Notes under the pieces: model-generated
Told to the model about the DNA's origin: nothing
What the model saw: the letters and a program-made list of their open reading frames with translations, nothing else
The model's database searches: none
Translations under genes and position numbers: made by a program
Assembly (NCBI RefSeq): GCF_024746795.1
Contig: NZ_CP080524.1
Coordinates: 2,706,001 to 2,770,000 of the forward strand
Origin: Mesorhizobium sp. AR10
Lineage (GTDB): Bacteria > Pseudomonadota > Alphaproteobacteria > Rhizobiales > Rhizobiaceae
Reading direction: 5' to 3'
DNA length: 64,000 bases
Part shown: in pieces, positions 44,382 to 55,246 of the stretch
Layout: each line of letters starts with the position of its first letter
How positions within the stretch are numbered: position 1 is the first letter of the stretch

Positions 44382-44771
44382 ATGCAGTCACCTTTCAAGG
44401 ACATTCGGAGCGCCGCGCTGACAGCGGCAGTGATCCTTGCCGCCGGCAGCGCAGCCTATGCCCATCACGGCTGGTCGTGGACGCAGGACGGGTTTTTCGA
44501 GCTCAGAGGCACGATCACCGCCATCTATATCGGCAATCCGCACGCCACGCTGGATGTCGACGCCGAGGGAGAGGCCTGGCGGGTGGAGATGGCGCCGCCA
44601 TCCCGCACGATTGCCGCCGGCTTCACCGAGGAGGTTGCCAAAGTCGGCGACGAGGTGACCGCGATCGGCAACCGCTCGGTCGACGCGACCGAAAAGCGCA
44701 TGAAAGCAGTCCGCATCATCGTCGGCGGCAAGACGTATGATGTCTATCCCGACCGCGTGCCGCCGGCGTAG
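44382..44771 (+). CDS. DUF6152 family secreted protein
   Basis: A 129-residue exported protein with signal peptide (ALTAAVILAAGSAAYA) and mature start HHGWSWTQDGFFELRGTITAIYIGNPHATLDVDAEGEAWRVEMAPPSRTIAAGF. The HHGW motif right after cleavage and the OB-like strands (ELRGTITAIYIGNPHATL; GDEVTAIGNRS) define the family. The N-terminal histidine pair could bind copper; this is inference. A GGAGGAGACG site precedes the ATG. The next gene starts directly after its stop. Confidence 0.85.
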   Translation: MQSPFKDIRSAALTAAVILAAGSAAYAHHGWSWTQDGFFELRGTITAIYIGNPHATLDVDAEGEAWRVEMAPPSRTIAAGFTEEVAKVGDEVTAIGNRSVDATEKRMKAVRIIVGGKTYDVYPDRVPPA

Positions 44772-45239
44772 ATGGCCGAGTTCCTCGCCGGCATCGAGCA
44801 GCTTGCGTTGGCGCGGTGGCTGAAGGCCTCCTTCATTGCCTATCCCATCGTCAACGCGCTTCACATCATGTCGATCGGCGCGCTGCTGACCAGCGTCATG
44901 CTCATGGACCTCAGGATCTGCGGCGCCTTCCGCTCGCTGCCATACGCGGCGTTCGTCGTGCTGCTGCGCCGCACGGCATTGGGCGCGTTCGCCTGTGCGC
45001 TTGTCACCGGCTTGCTGCTGTTTTCAGTCAAGGCGAACGAGTATGCGGCGATGCCGATTTTCCTCGTCAAGATGGCACTCATCCTGCTTGCCGGCATCAA
45101 CCTCCTCGCCTTCATGCGCCTAAGCCGCGCAAGGGGCGGTGACGAGCCGGCCGGCGGGGCCGTCGCCATTCTGGCGGTGCTCTCGCTGATGCTTTGGACT
45201 TCCGTGCTTTTCGCCGGACGCTTCATCGGTTTCCTCTAG
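44772..45239 (+). CDS. Small integral membrane protein (DUF6644-like)
   Basis: A 155-residue membrane protein with four hydrophobic segments: YPIVNALHIMSIGALLTSVMLMDLRI, TALGAFACALVTGLLLFSVKA, FLVKMALILLAGINLLAFM, AVAILAVLSLMLWTSVLFAGRFIGFL. The His in VNALHIMSIG lies within a helix, as in heme- or copper-handling membrane proteins. Its ATG abuts the stop of the DUF6152 gene with zero spacing, so they are co-translated and likely work together. Function is unknown. Confidence 0.8.
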   Translation: MAEFLAGIEQLALARWLKASFIAYPIVNALHIMSIGALLTSVMLMDLRICGAFRSLPYAAFVVLLRRTALGAFACALVTGLLLFSVKANEYAAMPIFLVKMALILLAGINLLAFMRLSRARGGDEPAGGAVAILAVLSLMLWTSVLFAGRFIGFL

Positions 45240-45316
45240 CAAATCTGGGCGCCGGCACTGGCCTTCCCAAGGCCGGCAGATAAGCTACCCTCCAGATCAC
45301 AGGGTTGTCGCACGAA

Positions 45317-45448
45317 ACCCCCTCATCCGGCCGCTTCGCGGCCACCTTCTCCCCGCTGGGGAGAAGAGGTTGGCGCCGGCGCTGACAGGCTCCTCTCCCC
45401 TCGGGGAGAGGTCAGCCGAGCGAAGCGGAGGCTGGGTGAGGGGGCTTG
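45317..45448. repeat. RIME-like palindromic intergenic element, variant copy
   Basis: Left module has ACCCCCTCATCCGGCCGCTT, then CGCGGCC and TTCTCCCCGCTGGGGAGAA; right module has CTCTCCCCTCGGGGAGAG, then a tail ending GGTGAGGGGGCTT. The termini are inverted (CCCCCTCA / TGAGGGGG). It belongs with the elements at 17643 and 57627 but has a different core. It lies just upstream of the RidA gene. Confidence 0.75.
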
Positions 45449-45481
45449 GCGCCAGCCTGACCAACAAAGGAGGATTTTGCC

Positions 45482-45874
45482 ATGAAGAAGGAAGTCATCG
45501 AAGTGCCTGTCATGTCGGCCAAGGTGCGGGCGCTCGGCCTGCCGTGCTCGACAGCGGTCAGGGCCAACGGCTTCGTGTTCATCTCGGCGACGCCGCCGGT
45601 CGACATGGTGACCGGCGAGATGGTGCGCGGCGACATCGAAACGCAGACCGAGGCATCGCTGAAGGCGCTGAAACACTGCCTGGAAGCGGCTGATACCTCG
45701 CTGGAAAACGTGGTGATGGTGCGCATCTACGCCGTCAATTCCGGCTTCTACAACGCCATCAATCGGGTCTATGCGAAGTATTTTTCGACCAACCCGCCGG
45801 CGCGCAGTTTTGTCCCGGTGGCGTCTTGGCCGATGGAGTTTGATATCGAGATTGAATGTGTGGCGGTGGCTTGA
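45482..45874 (+). CDS. RidA family protein
   Basis: A 130-residue RidA/YjgF protein. These trimeric enzymes hydrolyse reactive enamines and imines from PLP enzymes. The signature is in VRANGFVFISATPPVDMVTGEMVRGDIETQTEASLKALKHCLEAADTSLENVVMVRIYAVN and YAKYFSTNPPARSFVPVASWPMEFDIEIECVAVA, where Arg in PPARSFV normally binds the substrate carboxylate. AAAGGAGG precedes the ATG. Confidence 0.92.
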   Translation: MKKEVIEVPVMSAKVRALGLPCSTAVRANGFVFISATPPVDMVTGEMVRGDIETQTEASLKALKHCLEAADTSLENVVMVRIYAVNSGFYNAINRVYAKYFSTNPPARSFVPVASWPMEFDIEIECVAVA

Positions 45875-45892
45875 GGGGTTCGCTGGCGATGT

Positions 45893-46675
45893 TTACAGCG
45901 GCTTTTTTTCTTCAGTGCCTGGAAGCGATTGGGGCTCAGACAGTGTCCATAAACTGGCCGTTACGTCGTCAAATCGGACATGTGGGTATCTGGTGTTCAA
46001 TCTCTCAAGAGCTTCTACATATACTTTATTGTGATCGTGATTTTCGGTTAGGATGAATATCAAGGCTGTTGAGCCTGCTTTCATCGCACTGAAATCATAA
46101 TCGAAGCGGTCGCGTAAAAGCCGCATATGCTCGTCTGTGAGGCGATCTACATTATCCTTAGCGAACTTTGCTCCCCGCACTAGATTCCGAAACGCGAGGC
46201 AGAAGGTGTCCCAATAAATACGGAAGTTTGGATCCCCCAATTGTATGACCGCCTTGCGTGTAACTTCATTCAGATGCGCGTCCGCATCGAAATCGGAGAA
46301 CGCGTCCATCGGCGCATTGACCATGGCATAATGGGTCAGCTGGCGGGCTAGGTCGGCTCGATCCTGGAGGAAAGTCTCTTCGAAGAATTGACGCCTCTTG
46401 CGTGAGGTATCCGCTATTTCCTCGCGAAGCTTAGAAATTTCCCTTTGGTCATCCCTCCAAATAAAATACGGCGCGGTCACCAACCGAAGTGCAATACCAC
46501 CGCCAACGACCGTTAGAATCGTCCATGCGAGATAACCTTGATACGCGGCATCCATTGCTTCGCCACGCGCAAAGAATATCGCCGGAGCGAGAACGCCACC
46601 AACAATTGAAACTTTGTCGGTAAAAAGTACGGAACCCGCAAAGGCGCGGTGAAAACACTTCCCCAAATAGCCCAT
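45893..46675 (-). CDS. Two-transmembrane protein of unknown function in a lower-G+C insert
   Basis: A 260-residue protein not recognised. Two membrane helices lie at residues ~20-75 (VSIVGGVLAPAIFFARG; LAWTILTVVGGGIALRLVTAPYFIW), then a charged coiled-coil (RDDQREISKLREEIADTSRKRRQF), then a ~170-residue, probably cytosolic domain with FSDFDADAHLNEVTRKAVIQLGDPNFRIYWDTFCLAFRNLVRGAKF and FDYDFSAMKAGSTALIFILTENHDH. Base composition is about half G+C (29 of 60 at 46101-46160) against ~63% nearby, which suggests horizontal gain. No clear ribosome site precedes the ATG, and a palindrome covers the start codon. Confidence 0.65.
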   Translation of the reverse strand: MGYLGKCFHRAFAGSVLFTDKVSIVGGVLAPAIFFARGEAMDAAYQGYLAWTILTVVGGGIALRLVTAPYFIWRDDQREISKLREEIADTSRKRRQFFEETFLQDRADLARQLTHYAMVNAPMDAFSDFDADAHLNEVTRKAVIQLGDPNFRIYWDTFCLAFRNLVRGAKFAKDNVDRLTDEHMRLLRDRFDYDFSAMKAGSTALIFILTENHDHNKVYVEALERLNTRYPHVRFDDVTASLWTLSEPQSLPGTEEKKPL

Positions 46676-46680
46676 TTGGG
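46662..46680. promoter_or_regulatory. Inverted repeat across the start codon of the 2-TM gene
   Basis: CCCAAAT (46662-46668) and ATTTGGG (46674-46680) flank five bases that include part of the start codon. It could be an operator or a translation-blocking hairpin. Confidence 0.4.
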
Positions 46681-46835
46681 AACAATGCCCGGATTCTATA
46701 TCCTTGGGTAGTCACGGGCCGGGCCAGCACGTTCAACGCCGCCGCTTGGGGGCGCAACAGCGCCAAGATCGATGGTACGCTTCTGCCGCCGCTCACTTCG
46801 CGCTAAGTTCAATTCAGAGCCGATGGATAGGGCAA

Positions 46836-47099
46836 ATGATGGACATTACAAGTGATCAACGCGAAGCATGGTCAAAGCGGCCTGAGAATCACGAATGGGA
46901 AGGGATTATTGGTCCCCACTACAAACGACCTGACGGCGTTGTGAACATAGAGGCGCTTCATGAGATTGCACGTCTCAACGGACTGACGGACACACGTTCC
47001 GAATACGGCCACTTGAATGTGGGGCAAGTCGCAATGAATATTCGAAACCGGCTTCGCATCCTGTGGAAGCAAGGTATGTTGAAACTACCAAGTATCTAA
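46836..47099 (+). CDS. Small hypothetical protein in a lower-G+C insert
   Basis: An 87-residue protein: MMDITSDQREAWSKRPENHEWEGIIGPHYKRPDGVVNIEALHEIARLNGLTDTRSEYGHLNVGQVAMNIRNRLRILWKQGMLKLPSI. It is basic at the C-terminus and helical; a helix-turn-helix-like arrangement is conceivable but not clear. AGGG lies upstream. It is divergent from the 2-TM gene and shares its lower G+C, so the two probably arrived together. No function is assigned. Confidence 0.6.
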   Translation: MMDITSDQREAWSKRPENHEWEGIIGPHYKRPDGVVNIEALHEIARLNGLTDTRSEYGHLNVGQVAMNIRNRLRILWKQGMLKLPSI

Positions 47100-47136
47100 G
47101 GCATGCTTGTCAGTAGTTAAGCAAATGAGTAGCGCT

Positions 47137-47180
47137 GCCCCTCATCTGCCTGCCGGCATCTTCTCCCAGAAGCGAGCTAG
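47137..47180. repeat. Partial RIME-like element
   Basis: A half element, GCCCCTCATCTGCCTGCCGG then CATCTTCTCCCAGAAG, matches one module of the copies at 17643 and 57627. It lies between the insert and the carB stop. Confidence 0.6.
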
Positions 47181-47184
47181 TCGC

Positions 47185-50688
<3,504 letters not shown>

Positions 50689-50823
50689 ATCGAGGGTCCG
50701 TTCGGCGGGCGGCTTGCACGAAAAGCCGGGACGGGAAGACCCGGCCGGTTGTGCTCGCGATTCTGGTATCAGGCTAGGAGGGCCTTATAGGGAAGAGTTT
50801 GCCTGATGTAACCCCGAAAATGA

Positions 50824-50973
50824 GGGCAGTAGGGCAGTAGGGCAGTAGGGCAGTAGGGCAGTAGGGCAGTAGGGCAGTAGGGCAGTAGGGCAGTAGGGCA
50901 GTAGGGCAGTAGGGCAGAGGTTCAAGCGCTCTGTTGAAACATACTGCCCTATTGCCCTACTCCCTTACTCCCC
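50824..50973. repeat. 8-bp tandem array with G-quadruplex spacing and opposing C-tract block
   Basis: The unit GGGCAGTA is repeated without interruption for 94 bases (50824-50917), 11 full copies plus GGGCAG. GGG tracts thus recur with 5-base loops, which meets the G3-N1-7 rule for G-quadruplexes many times over. About 30 bases later, CCC tracts at 50947, 50955, 50962 and 50970 form a degenerate inverted block, giving a quadruplex motif on the other strand. It lies between the SH3 gene and the carB start (136 bp away). Such arrays vary in copy number by slippage. Confidence 0.92.
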
Positions 50974-50979
50974 TACCAA

Positions 50980-51777
50980 CTAATCCCCCAACGCCACTGC
51001 GTCGGTGATCTCGAAGCGCTCGGAGGCGCCGATACGAATCATGTTCAGGCTGCCCTCGCGGGTGAAGCGGAACTCGTCGGGTGCGTCCGAAGCGGACGGC
51101 AGGCCGGCGTGGAAGCTGATGATACGGGTGCCGCCGTCGGGCCAGGTCACGGTCACTGCACTGTCGCCGCCGGTGTGCACGACGCTTGCCCAGCAGTTGG
51201 TCATCGGCTGGCCGACATAGCGGGCACAGGGAACCGCGCTGGCGCCGGGTGCGGTCGACGCAGTTTCATACGCCGCGAACGCCAAGGTATAGGCGTCCTC
51301 CATGGCGGTCCTGCCGATTGCGTCGGCGGATTTCGGCGCGTCGGGATCGGCCGTCTCATCCCCGCCGCCCAGGCGCGCCGCCAGATCTGGCATTGGCGCT
51401 GCGGCTGGCGAGGTTGCGGAAAATGCCATGTCCGTATCCGTCAGCACCACCGCGCTGGCGGGGTTGAGGTACCGGGCCGGAGCCCATCCGCGCACTTGCG
51501 GGTTGTCGACCTCTTCGACCTTGCACCACGGATTGCCGTTGACGTCGGCGCAGCCGAAGTTCTTGAGGGGTGAGCCGACCGGCAGGCGCGCCTCGGTCCT
51601 GCCCATCGCCGACGGTGTGGCGCGGACATTGAGGAGGTCGTCAGGCGCGAGGCCGCTGACAAAGGAGACGACAGGTTCTGGCGACTCCTCGGCCCTTGCC
51701 GGCAGTGCCGCCAGCAAAAATGGAGCGGCAATCAGCGCGAGGAGAATCGTCCGGAGCGAAAGTGTGCGCCTCATCAT
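50980..51777 (-). CDS. Secreted SH3 (SH3b) domain protein
   Basis: A 265-residue exported protein. The signal peptide is TLSLRTILLALIAAPFLLAALPARAEE. A bacterial SH3 domain follows (FVSGLAPDDLLNVRATPSAMGRTEARLPVGSPLKNFGCADVNGNPWCKVEEVDNPQVRGWAPARYLNP, residues ~35-105), and the C-terminal part (MTNCWASVVHTGGDSAVTVTWPDGGTRIISFHAG...REGSLNMIRIGASERFEI) resembles a second small beta domain. SH3b domains bind peptidoglycan or peptides. The start is at 51777 or 51774 (two adjacent ATGs). Confidence 0.85.
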   Translation of the reverse strand: MMRRTLSLRTILLALIAAPFLLAALPARAEESPEPVVSFVSGLAPDDLLNVRATPSAMGRTEARLPVGSPLKNFGCADVNGNPWCKVEEVDNPQVRGWAPARYLNPASAVVLTDTDMAFSATSPAAAPMPDLAARLGGGDETADPDAPKSADAIGRTAMEDAYTLAFAAYETASTAPGASAVPCARYVGQPMTNCWASVVHTGGDSAVTVTWPDGGTRIISFHAGLPSASDAPDEFRFTREGSLNMIRIGASERFEITDAVALGD

Positions 51778-51978
51778 CTGGCCGTTGGCGATCGCCTGCG
51801 TTGCTGAAAATGCTGCCAAGACTCAAAAACGCCACCGCAAATCACGCCGGTTTTATAAGCGACGACATGGAGCCATGTAACCCCGAAAATGCGGTCGGCT
51901 CGCGGCGAGGGGCATCGCTGGTTTGCCGCGGCTGGGGGCGTTGCGCGTTCAGCCTGGGGACATGAACGCGTTCCGCGT

Positions 51979-52737
51979 TCAGCCTGAGATGAACCCGGTG
52001 CGCAGCGCGTGCGCCCATTCCGGCCTGCCGGCCTCTGCGGCCTGTCTTGCCGCCGCCTCGTGGTCGTAGTCGACGGCGAAGATCTCGAAACGGTCGGGCT
52101 GGCCCGGCACATCCAGTCCGACAATACCGTAGCGCGCATGCGGGGTGCCTTGCTCCGAGACATGCGCCGGCGGGGTCGAATCGTCATAGGCTGGGCAGCC
52201 AACGCTGCCCGGGTTGAAGATCACCGGGCCGCCGGGGATGCGGATCAGCTCGCTGCGGTGGCTGTGGCCGCACAGCACGATGCGGCAGGCAGGGTCGAGG
52301 CCCTTCAGCCGTCGTCTTATCGCGGCCAGCGGCGCGCGCACCAGCTGGCCGTCGGTTATGGCATCCGCCAGATATTTCTCGTCATGGTCGGGCCGGGCAT
52401 GGAAGGCGATCACGCCGGGCGCGACCTGCAGCGTCAGCGGCTGGGCGAACAGCGTCTCGCGTTGCGCCGCCGTCAATCGCTCCTGCGCGTAGCGGTCGGA
52501 CGCCCACATGGTGTCGTCAGCCGGATCGCGGGCGACGCGGCGGTCATGGTTGCCGCGCACCGTCGGCAGGTTGAGCGCTTCCAGCCGCTCGAAAGTCTCG
52601 CGCGGCCAGAGCGGGCCGGAGACGCTGTCGCCGAGATTGACGGTGAGGTCGGCGCCGCCGCGCTGCTGGAGATCTTGCAGTACGGCCTCGAGAGCCAGGA
52701 CGTTGCCATGGATATCGGCGAGGACGGCGATGCGCAT
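51979..52737 (-). CDS. Metallophosphoesterase (calcineurin-like, YfcE/MJ0936 type)
   Basis: A 252-residue calcineurin-fold phosphoesterase. Metal motifs in order: MRIAVLADIHGNVLAL (DxH), LGDSVSGPLW (GD), VRGNHDRRVA (GNHD), IAFHARPDHDE (H) and VLCGHSHRSEL (GHxH). It hydrolyses phosphomono- or diesters with two metal ions; the substrate is unknown. GGAGC precedes the ATG at 52737; a longer frame to 52782 is unlikely. It lies just downstream of the ArsR gene on the same strand. Confidence 0.9.
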   Translation of the reverse strand: MRIAVLADIHGNVLALEAVLQDLQQRGGADLTVNLGDSVSGPLWPRETFERLEALNLPTVRGNHDRRVARDPADDTMWASDRYAQERLTAAQRETLFAQPLTLQVAPGVIAFHARPDHDEKYLADAITDGQLVRAPLAAIRRRLKGLDPACRIVLCGHSHRSELIRIPGGPVIFNPGSVGCPAYDDSTPPAHVSEQGTPHARYGIVGLDVPGQPDRFEIFAVDYDHEAAARQAAEAGRPEWAHALRTGFISG

Positions 52738-52818
52738 GCGAAGCTCCGGTTGGTTGAAGCCTCCCGCATAGCAGTATGGCAACCGGGGTTCTACCGAACA
52801 CCGCTTCGGTGTTCGCGC

Positions 52819-53175
52819 TCAGGCGGAGATTTCGATGTCCTGGGCGCCGACCGCGGGGAGTGCCGTATCCTCGCCGGCAGCGGCGATGACACTGTCGAGC
52901 AGACCGGGAAAGCGGCGGTCGAGATCGTCACGGCGCAGCGTGATCAGCCGGCTGGTGCCGACCACCTCGGCGCGGGTGACGCCGGCCTCACGCAATTTGG
53001 CCAGGTGATAGCTCAGATTGGTCTTCGAGCCGAGATCGAGGAACTGGCTGCAATTTAGCGGCACGCCTTCCTTGCTGGCGAGATAGCGCACGATGGCCAG
53101 CCGCGTCGGGTCGCCGAGCACGGCAAGCACGATCGGCAGGCTGATCTGGTCGGTATTGGGGTGGGGCAAGGTCAT
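52819..53175 (-). CDS. ArsR family winged-helix regulator
   Basis: A 118-residue ArsR-type repressor: ISLPIVLAVLGDPTRLAIVRYLASKEGVPLNCSQFLDLGSKTNLSYHLAKLREAGVTRAEVVGTSRLITLRRDDLDRRFPGLL. The SNLSYHL-like recognition helix (TNLSYHLAKL) and GTSRLITLR wing are clear. The metal-binding ELCVC box is absent; a single Cys lies in LNCSQF, so a non-metal inducer is likely. It is divergent from the MFS gene with a palindrome between. Confidence 0.9.
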   Translation of the reverse strand: MTLPHPNTDQISLPIVLAVLGDPTRLAIVRYLASKEGVPLNCSQFLDLGSKTNLSYHLAKLREAGVTRAEVVGTSRLITLRRDDLDRRFPGLLDSVIAAAGEDTALPAVGAQDIEISA

Positions 53176-53337
53176 GCCTGTGAATTAAGCACAATCGGGA
53201 CTGATTTCAACGCATCTCCTCCTTAGCCGCGTGCGCACAGTTTCTCCGGTTTGTGATCCGTGCTGACATAGGGCTGTCAGGAAGGTTCAGCTATTTTCCG
53301 CTGGCTTCATTGACATCATGCCCTGCTATGTCCAATT

Positions 53338-53355
53338 GTTCAATAACTTTTGAAC
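53338..53355. promoter_or_regulatory. Candidate ArsR operator
   Basis: GTTCAA-N6-TTGAAC is a perfect 6-bp inverted repeat 13 bases before the MFS start. TTGACA at 53310-53315 may be the -35 of that promoter. The position suits repression by the divergent ArsR protein. Confidence 0.5.
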
Positions 53356-53368
53356 TAAGGACATCGCT

Positions 53369-54547
53369 ATGGACAAGCGCCTCTTCTGGCTTGCGCTCGG
53401 ATCGTTCACGATCTCGACCGAAGGCTTCGTCATTTCCAGCCTGCTGCCCGATATCGCCGCCGATGCCGGCATCGCCATTCCGCTCGCGGGCACGCTGATC
53501 ACCGCCTTTGCGCTCGCCTATGCGGTCGGCACGCCGATCCTGGCGACGCTGACCGGCGAGTGGGACCGGCGCCGCGTCATCCTGTGGACGCTGGTGTTCT
53601 TCGTGCTGGGCAATCTGGCGGCGGCGCTCAGCTCGTCCTTCGAACTGCTCTTGATCGCGCGTATTGTCATGGCGCTGTCGTCGGGGCTGTTTGCGGCAAC
53701 GGCGCAAGGAACGGCCGTGGCGTTGGTCGATAGCCATCACCGGGCGCGCGCCATTGCCGTCGTCGTCGGCGGCACGACTGTGGCTGTTGCCCTAGGCGCG
53801 CCGCTCGGCGCGCTTGTCGCCACCGTCGCCGGCTGGCGCGGCACGTTCTTCGCCATAGCCGGGCTCGGCGCGCTGGCCGGCGCGATCCTGTGGTACCGGC
53901 TGCCGCGCGGCATCGTCGGCACCAGGCTGCCGCTCAGGCAGCGGCTTGCCGCAGCGCTGCGTCCCGGCGTGATGCCGATCCTGCTGACGACGACGTTGGC
54001 GTTGATCGGCGCCTTCACGGTCTTTTCCTATGTCGCGCCGCTGGCCATCGAGGGCGGCGGGCTGAGCCCGATCGCGCTGCCCGGCATGCTGCTCGCCTTC
54101 GGTGTCGGCGCCGTCATCGGCAACATCGCCGGCGGCCAGGCCGCCGACCGTTTCGGCGCGACGCGCACCGTCGGCTGGTCACTGGCGCTGAGCGCGGCCA
54201 TGCTGGTCATGCTCTCGGTCATCCCGACCTTCCTGCCGCACCACCTCGCCGGACCGGCGCTGATGGCGATGATGGTGCCGTGGGGCATCGTCGGCTGGGC
54301 GTTCCCGCCGGCGCAGGCCAGCCGCATCATCAGGCTGGCGCCCGATGCCGCCCCCATCGTGCTGTCGCTCAACGCCTCGGCGCTCTATCTCGGCGTGGCG
54401 CTCGGCGCGGTGGTCGGCGGTGCCATACTGCGCTACGGCGCGCCGGCCGATCTCGGCCTGGTGGCTGCGGTGTTCCCGCTGGTTGGACTCGGCGTCGTGC
54501 TGGCCGGGCGCTGGGCGGCGCGGCCCGTGGCGATGCCGGCGGAGTAA
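53369..54547 (+). CDS. MFS transporter, DHA1-type drug efflux
   Basis: A 392-residue 12-helix major facilitator. It starts MDKRLFWLALGSFTISTEGFVISSLLPDIAADAGIAIPLAG and has the A-loop GEWDRRRVILWTLVFFVLGN (variant of GxxxDRxGRR), the antiporter motif C region VVVGGTTVAVALGAPLGALVATVAGWRGTFFAIAGLGALAG, and paired N and C halves. It is the proton-coupled exporter class that pumps sugars, drugs or arabinose. AAGGACATC precedes the ATG. The divergent ArsR gene probably represses it. Confidence 0.9.
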   Translation: MDKRLFWLALGSFTISTEGFVISSLLPDIAADAGIAIPLAGTLITAFALAYAVGTPILATLTGEWDRRRVILWTLVFFVLGNLAAALSSSFELLLIARIVMALSSGLFAATAQGTAVALVDSHHRARAIAVVVGGTTVAVALGAPLGALVATVAGWRGTFFAIAGLGALAGAILWYRLPRGIVGTRLPLRQRLAAALRPGVMPILLTTTLALIGAFTVFSYVAPLAIEGGGLSPIALPGMLLAFGVGAVIGNIAGGQAADRFGATRTVGWSLALSAAMLVMLSVIPTFLPHHLAGPALMAMMVPWGIVGWAFPPAQASRIIRLAPDAAPIVLSLNASALYLGVALGAVVGGAILRYGAPADLGLVAAVFPLVGLGVVLAGRWAARPVAMPAE

Positions 54548-54573
54548 AATCTTCCCGCAAGTCGTCGGCCGCC

Positions 54574-55029
54574 TCAGGCGGCCGGCGGCACATCAAAATC
54601 CAGAGCGGCGATCCCATCGAGCGCCGTGCGCAGGCTTTCCGCCTGCTCCTTGCCGACAATGTCCTCAAAGCGCTGCTGGGCAACGCGCCACAACTTCATG
54701 ACTTCATCGAGCTTGACCAGGCCCTGCGGCGTCAGCCGCACGCGCTTGATGCGGCGGTCAGCCTTGTCGGCAAAGGTCTCGACATAGCCGTCGCGGATCA
54801 GCGGCTTGAGCGTGTGGCCGAGCGCCGACAGGTCCATGACCAGGGCAGTCGCAATGGCGCCCATCGCCGGTTCGTCGCCAATATGGATCTGGTAGAGCAG
54901 GCCCTGCTGCGTGGCCTTGAGGCCCGAGGGGGCCAGCACGTCATCATAGAACTGGCCGAGCTTGCGCGTCGCACGACGCAACATGGCGTTGTTGCAGAGC
55001 GTCAGGCCGGGCAGGGTGGCTTGGGACAT
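54574..55029 (-). CDS. MarR family transcriptional regulator
   Basis: A 151-residue MarR-type winged helix: LCNNAMLRRATRKLGQFYDDVLAPSGLKATQQGLLYQIHIGDEPAMGAIATALVMDLSALGHTLKPLIRDGYVETFADKADRRIKRVRLTPQGLVKLDEVMKLWR. The recognition helix is ALGHTLKPLI and the wing DKADRRIKRVRLT. Cys12 and the RRATRKL helix suggest possible redox or aromatic-ligand sensing. The start at 55029 precedes the palindromic promoter; a frame to 55104 would translate through it. It is divergent from the SDR at 55247. Confidence 0.9.
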   Translation of the reverse strand: MSQATLPGLTLCNNAMLRRATRKLGQFYDDVLAPSGLKATQQGLLYQIHIGDEPAMGAIATALVMDLSALGHTLKPLIRDGYVETFADKADRRIKRVRLTPQGLVKLDEVMKLWRVAQQRFEDIVGKEQAESLRTALDGIAALDFDVPPAA

Positions 55030-55097
55030 TGTTGTTCCTTGTCGATGGCGACACGATGGTCGCCCCGTCTGCCCAGAAATAATCCTCGCGCCGATGA

Positions 55098-55149
55098 TTG
55101 ACAAGATAGTGGTATATGCCTATTTCACTAATAGTGGTATATACCACTA
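55098..55149 (+). promoter_or_regulatory. SDR promoter overlapped by MarR-type palindromes
   Basis: TTGACA (55098-55103), a 17-base spacer and TATTTC (55121-55126) make a good sigma-70 promoter reading toward the SDR. The perfect palindrome TAGTGGTAT-ATACCACTA (55132-55149) sits at the expected start site, and a degenerate copy (TAGTGGTATATGCC, 55107-55120) lies in the spacer, 25 bases away. Binding by the divergent MarR protein would block the promoter. Confidence 0.7.
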
Positions 55150-55246
55150 AATGAAATCAGGCGACTTTGACGAAGGCGATGGCGGTTGTTCGCCCAGCCG
55201 GTGGCCCTAGTCGAAAACCGGAACACGAAACAGAAGGAACAGGACA

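Noticed and set aside
45893..47105. Insert considered as a prophage or IS remnant
   Set aside because: No transposase, integrase, terminal inverted repeats or tRNA target was seen.
50824..50917. Tandem repeats considered as a CRISPR array
   Set aside because: The 8-bp unit has no spacers and no cas genes are nearby.
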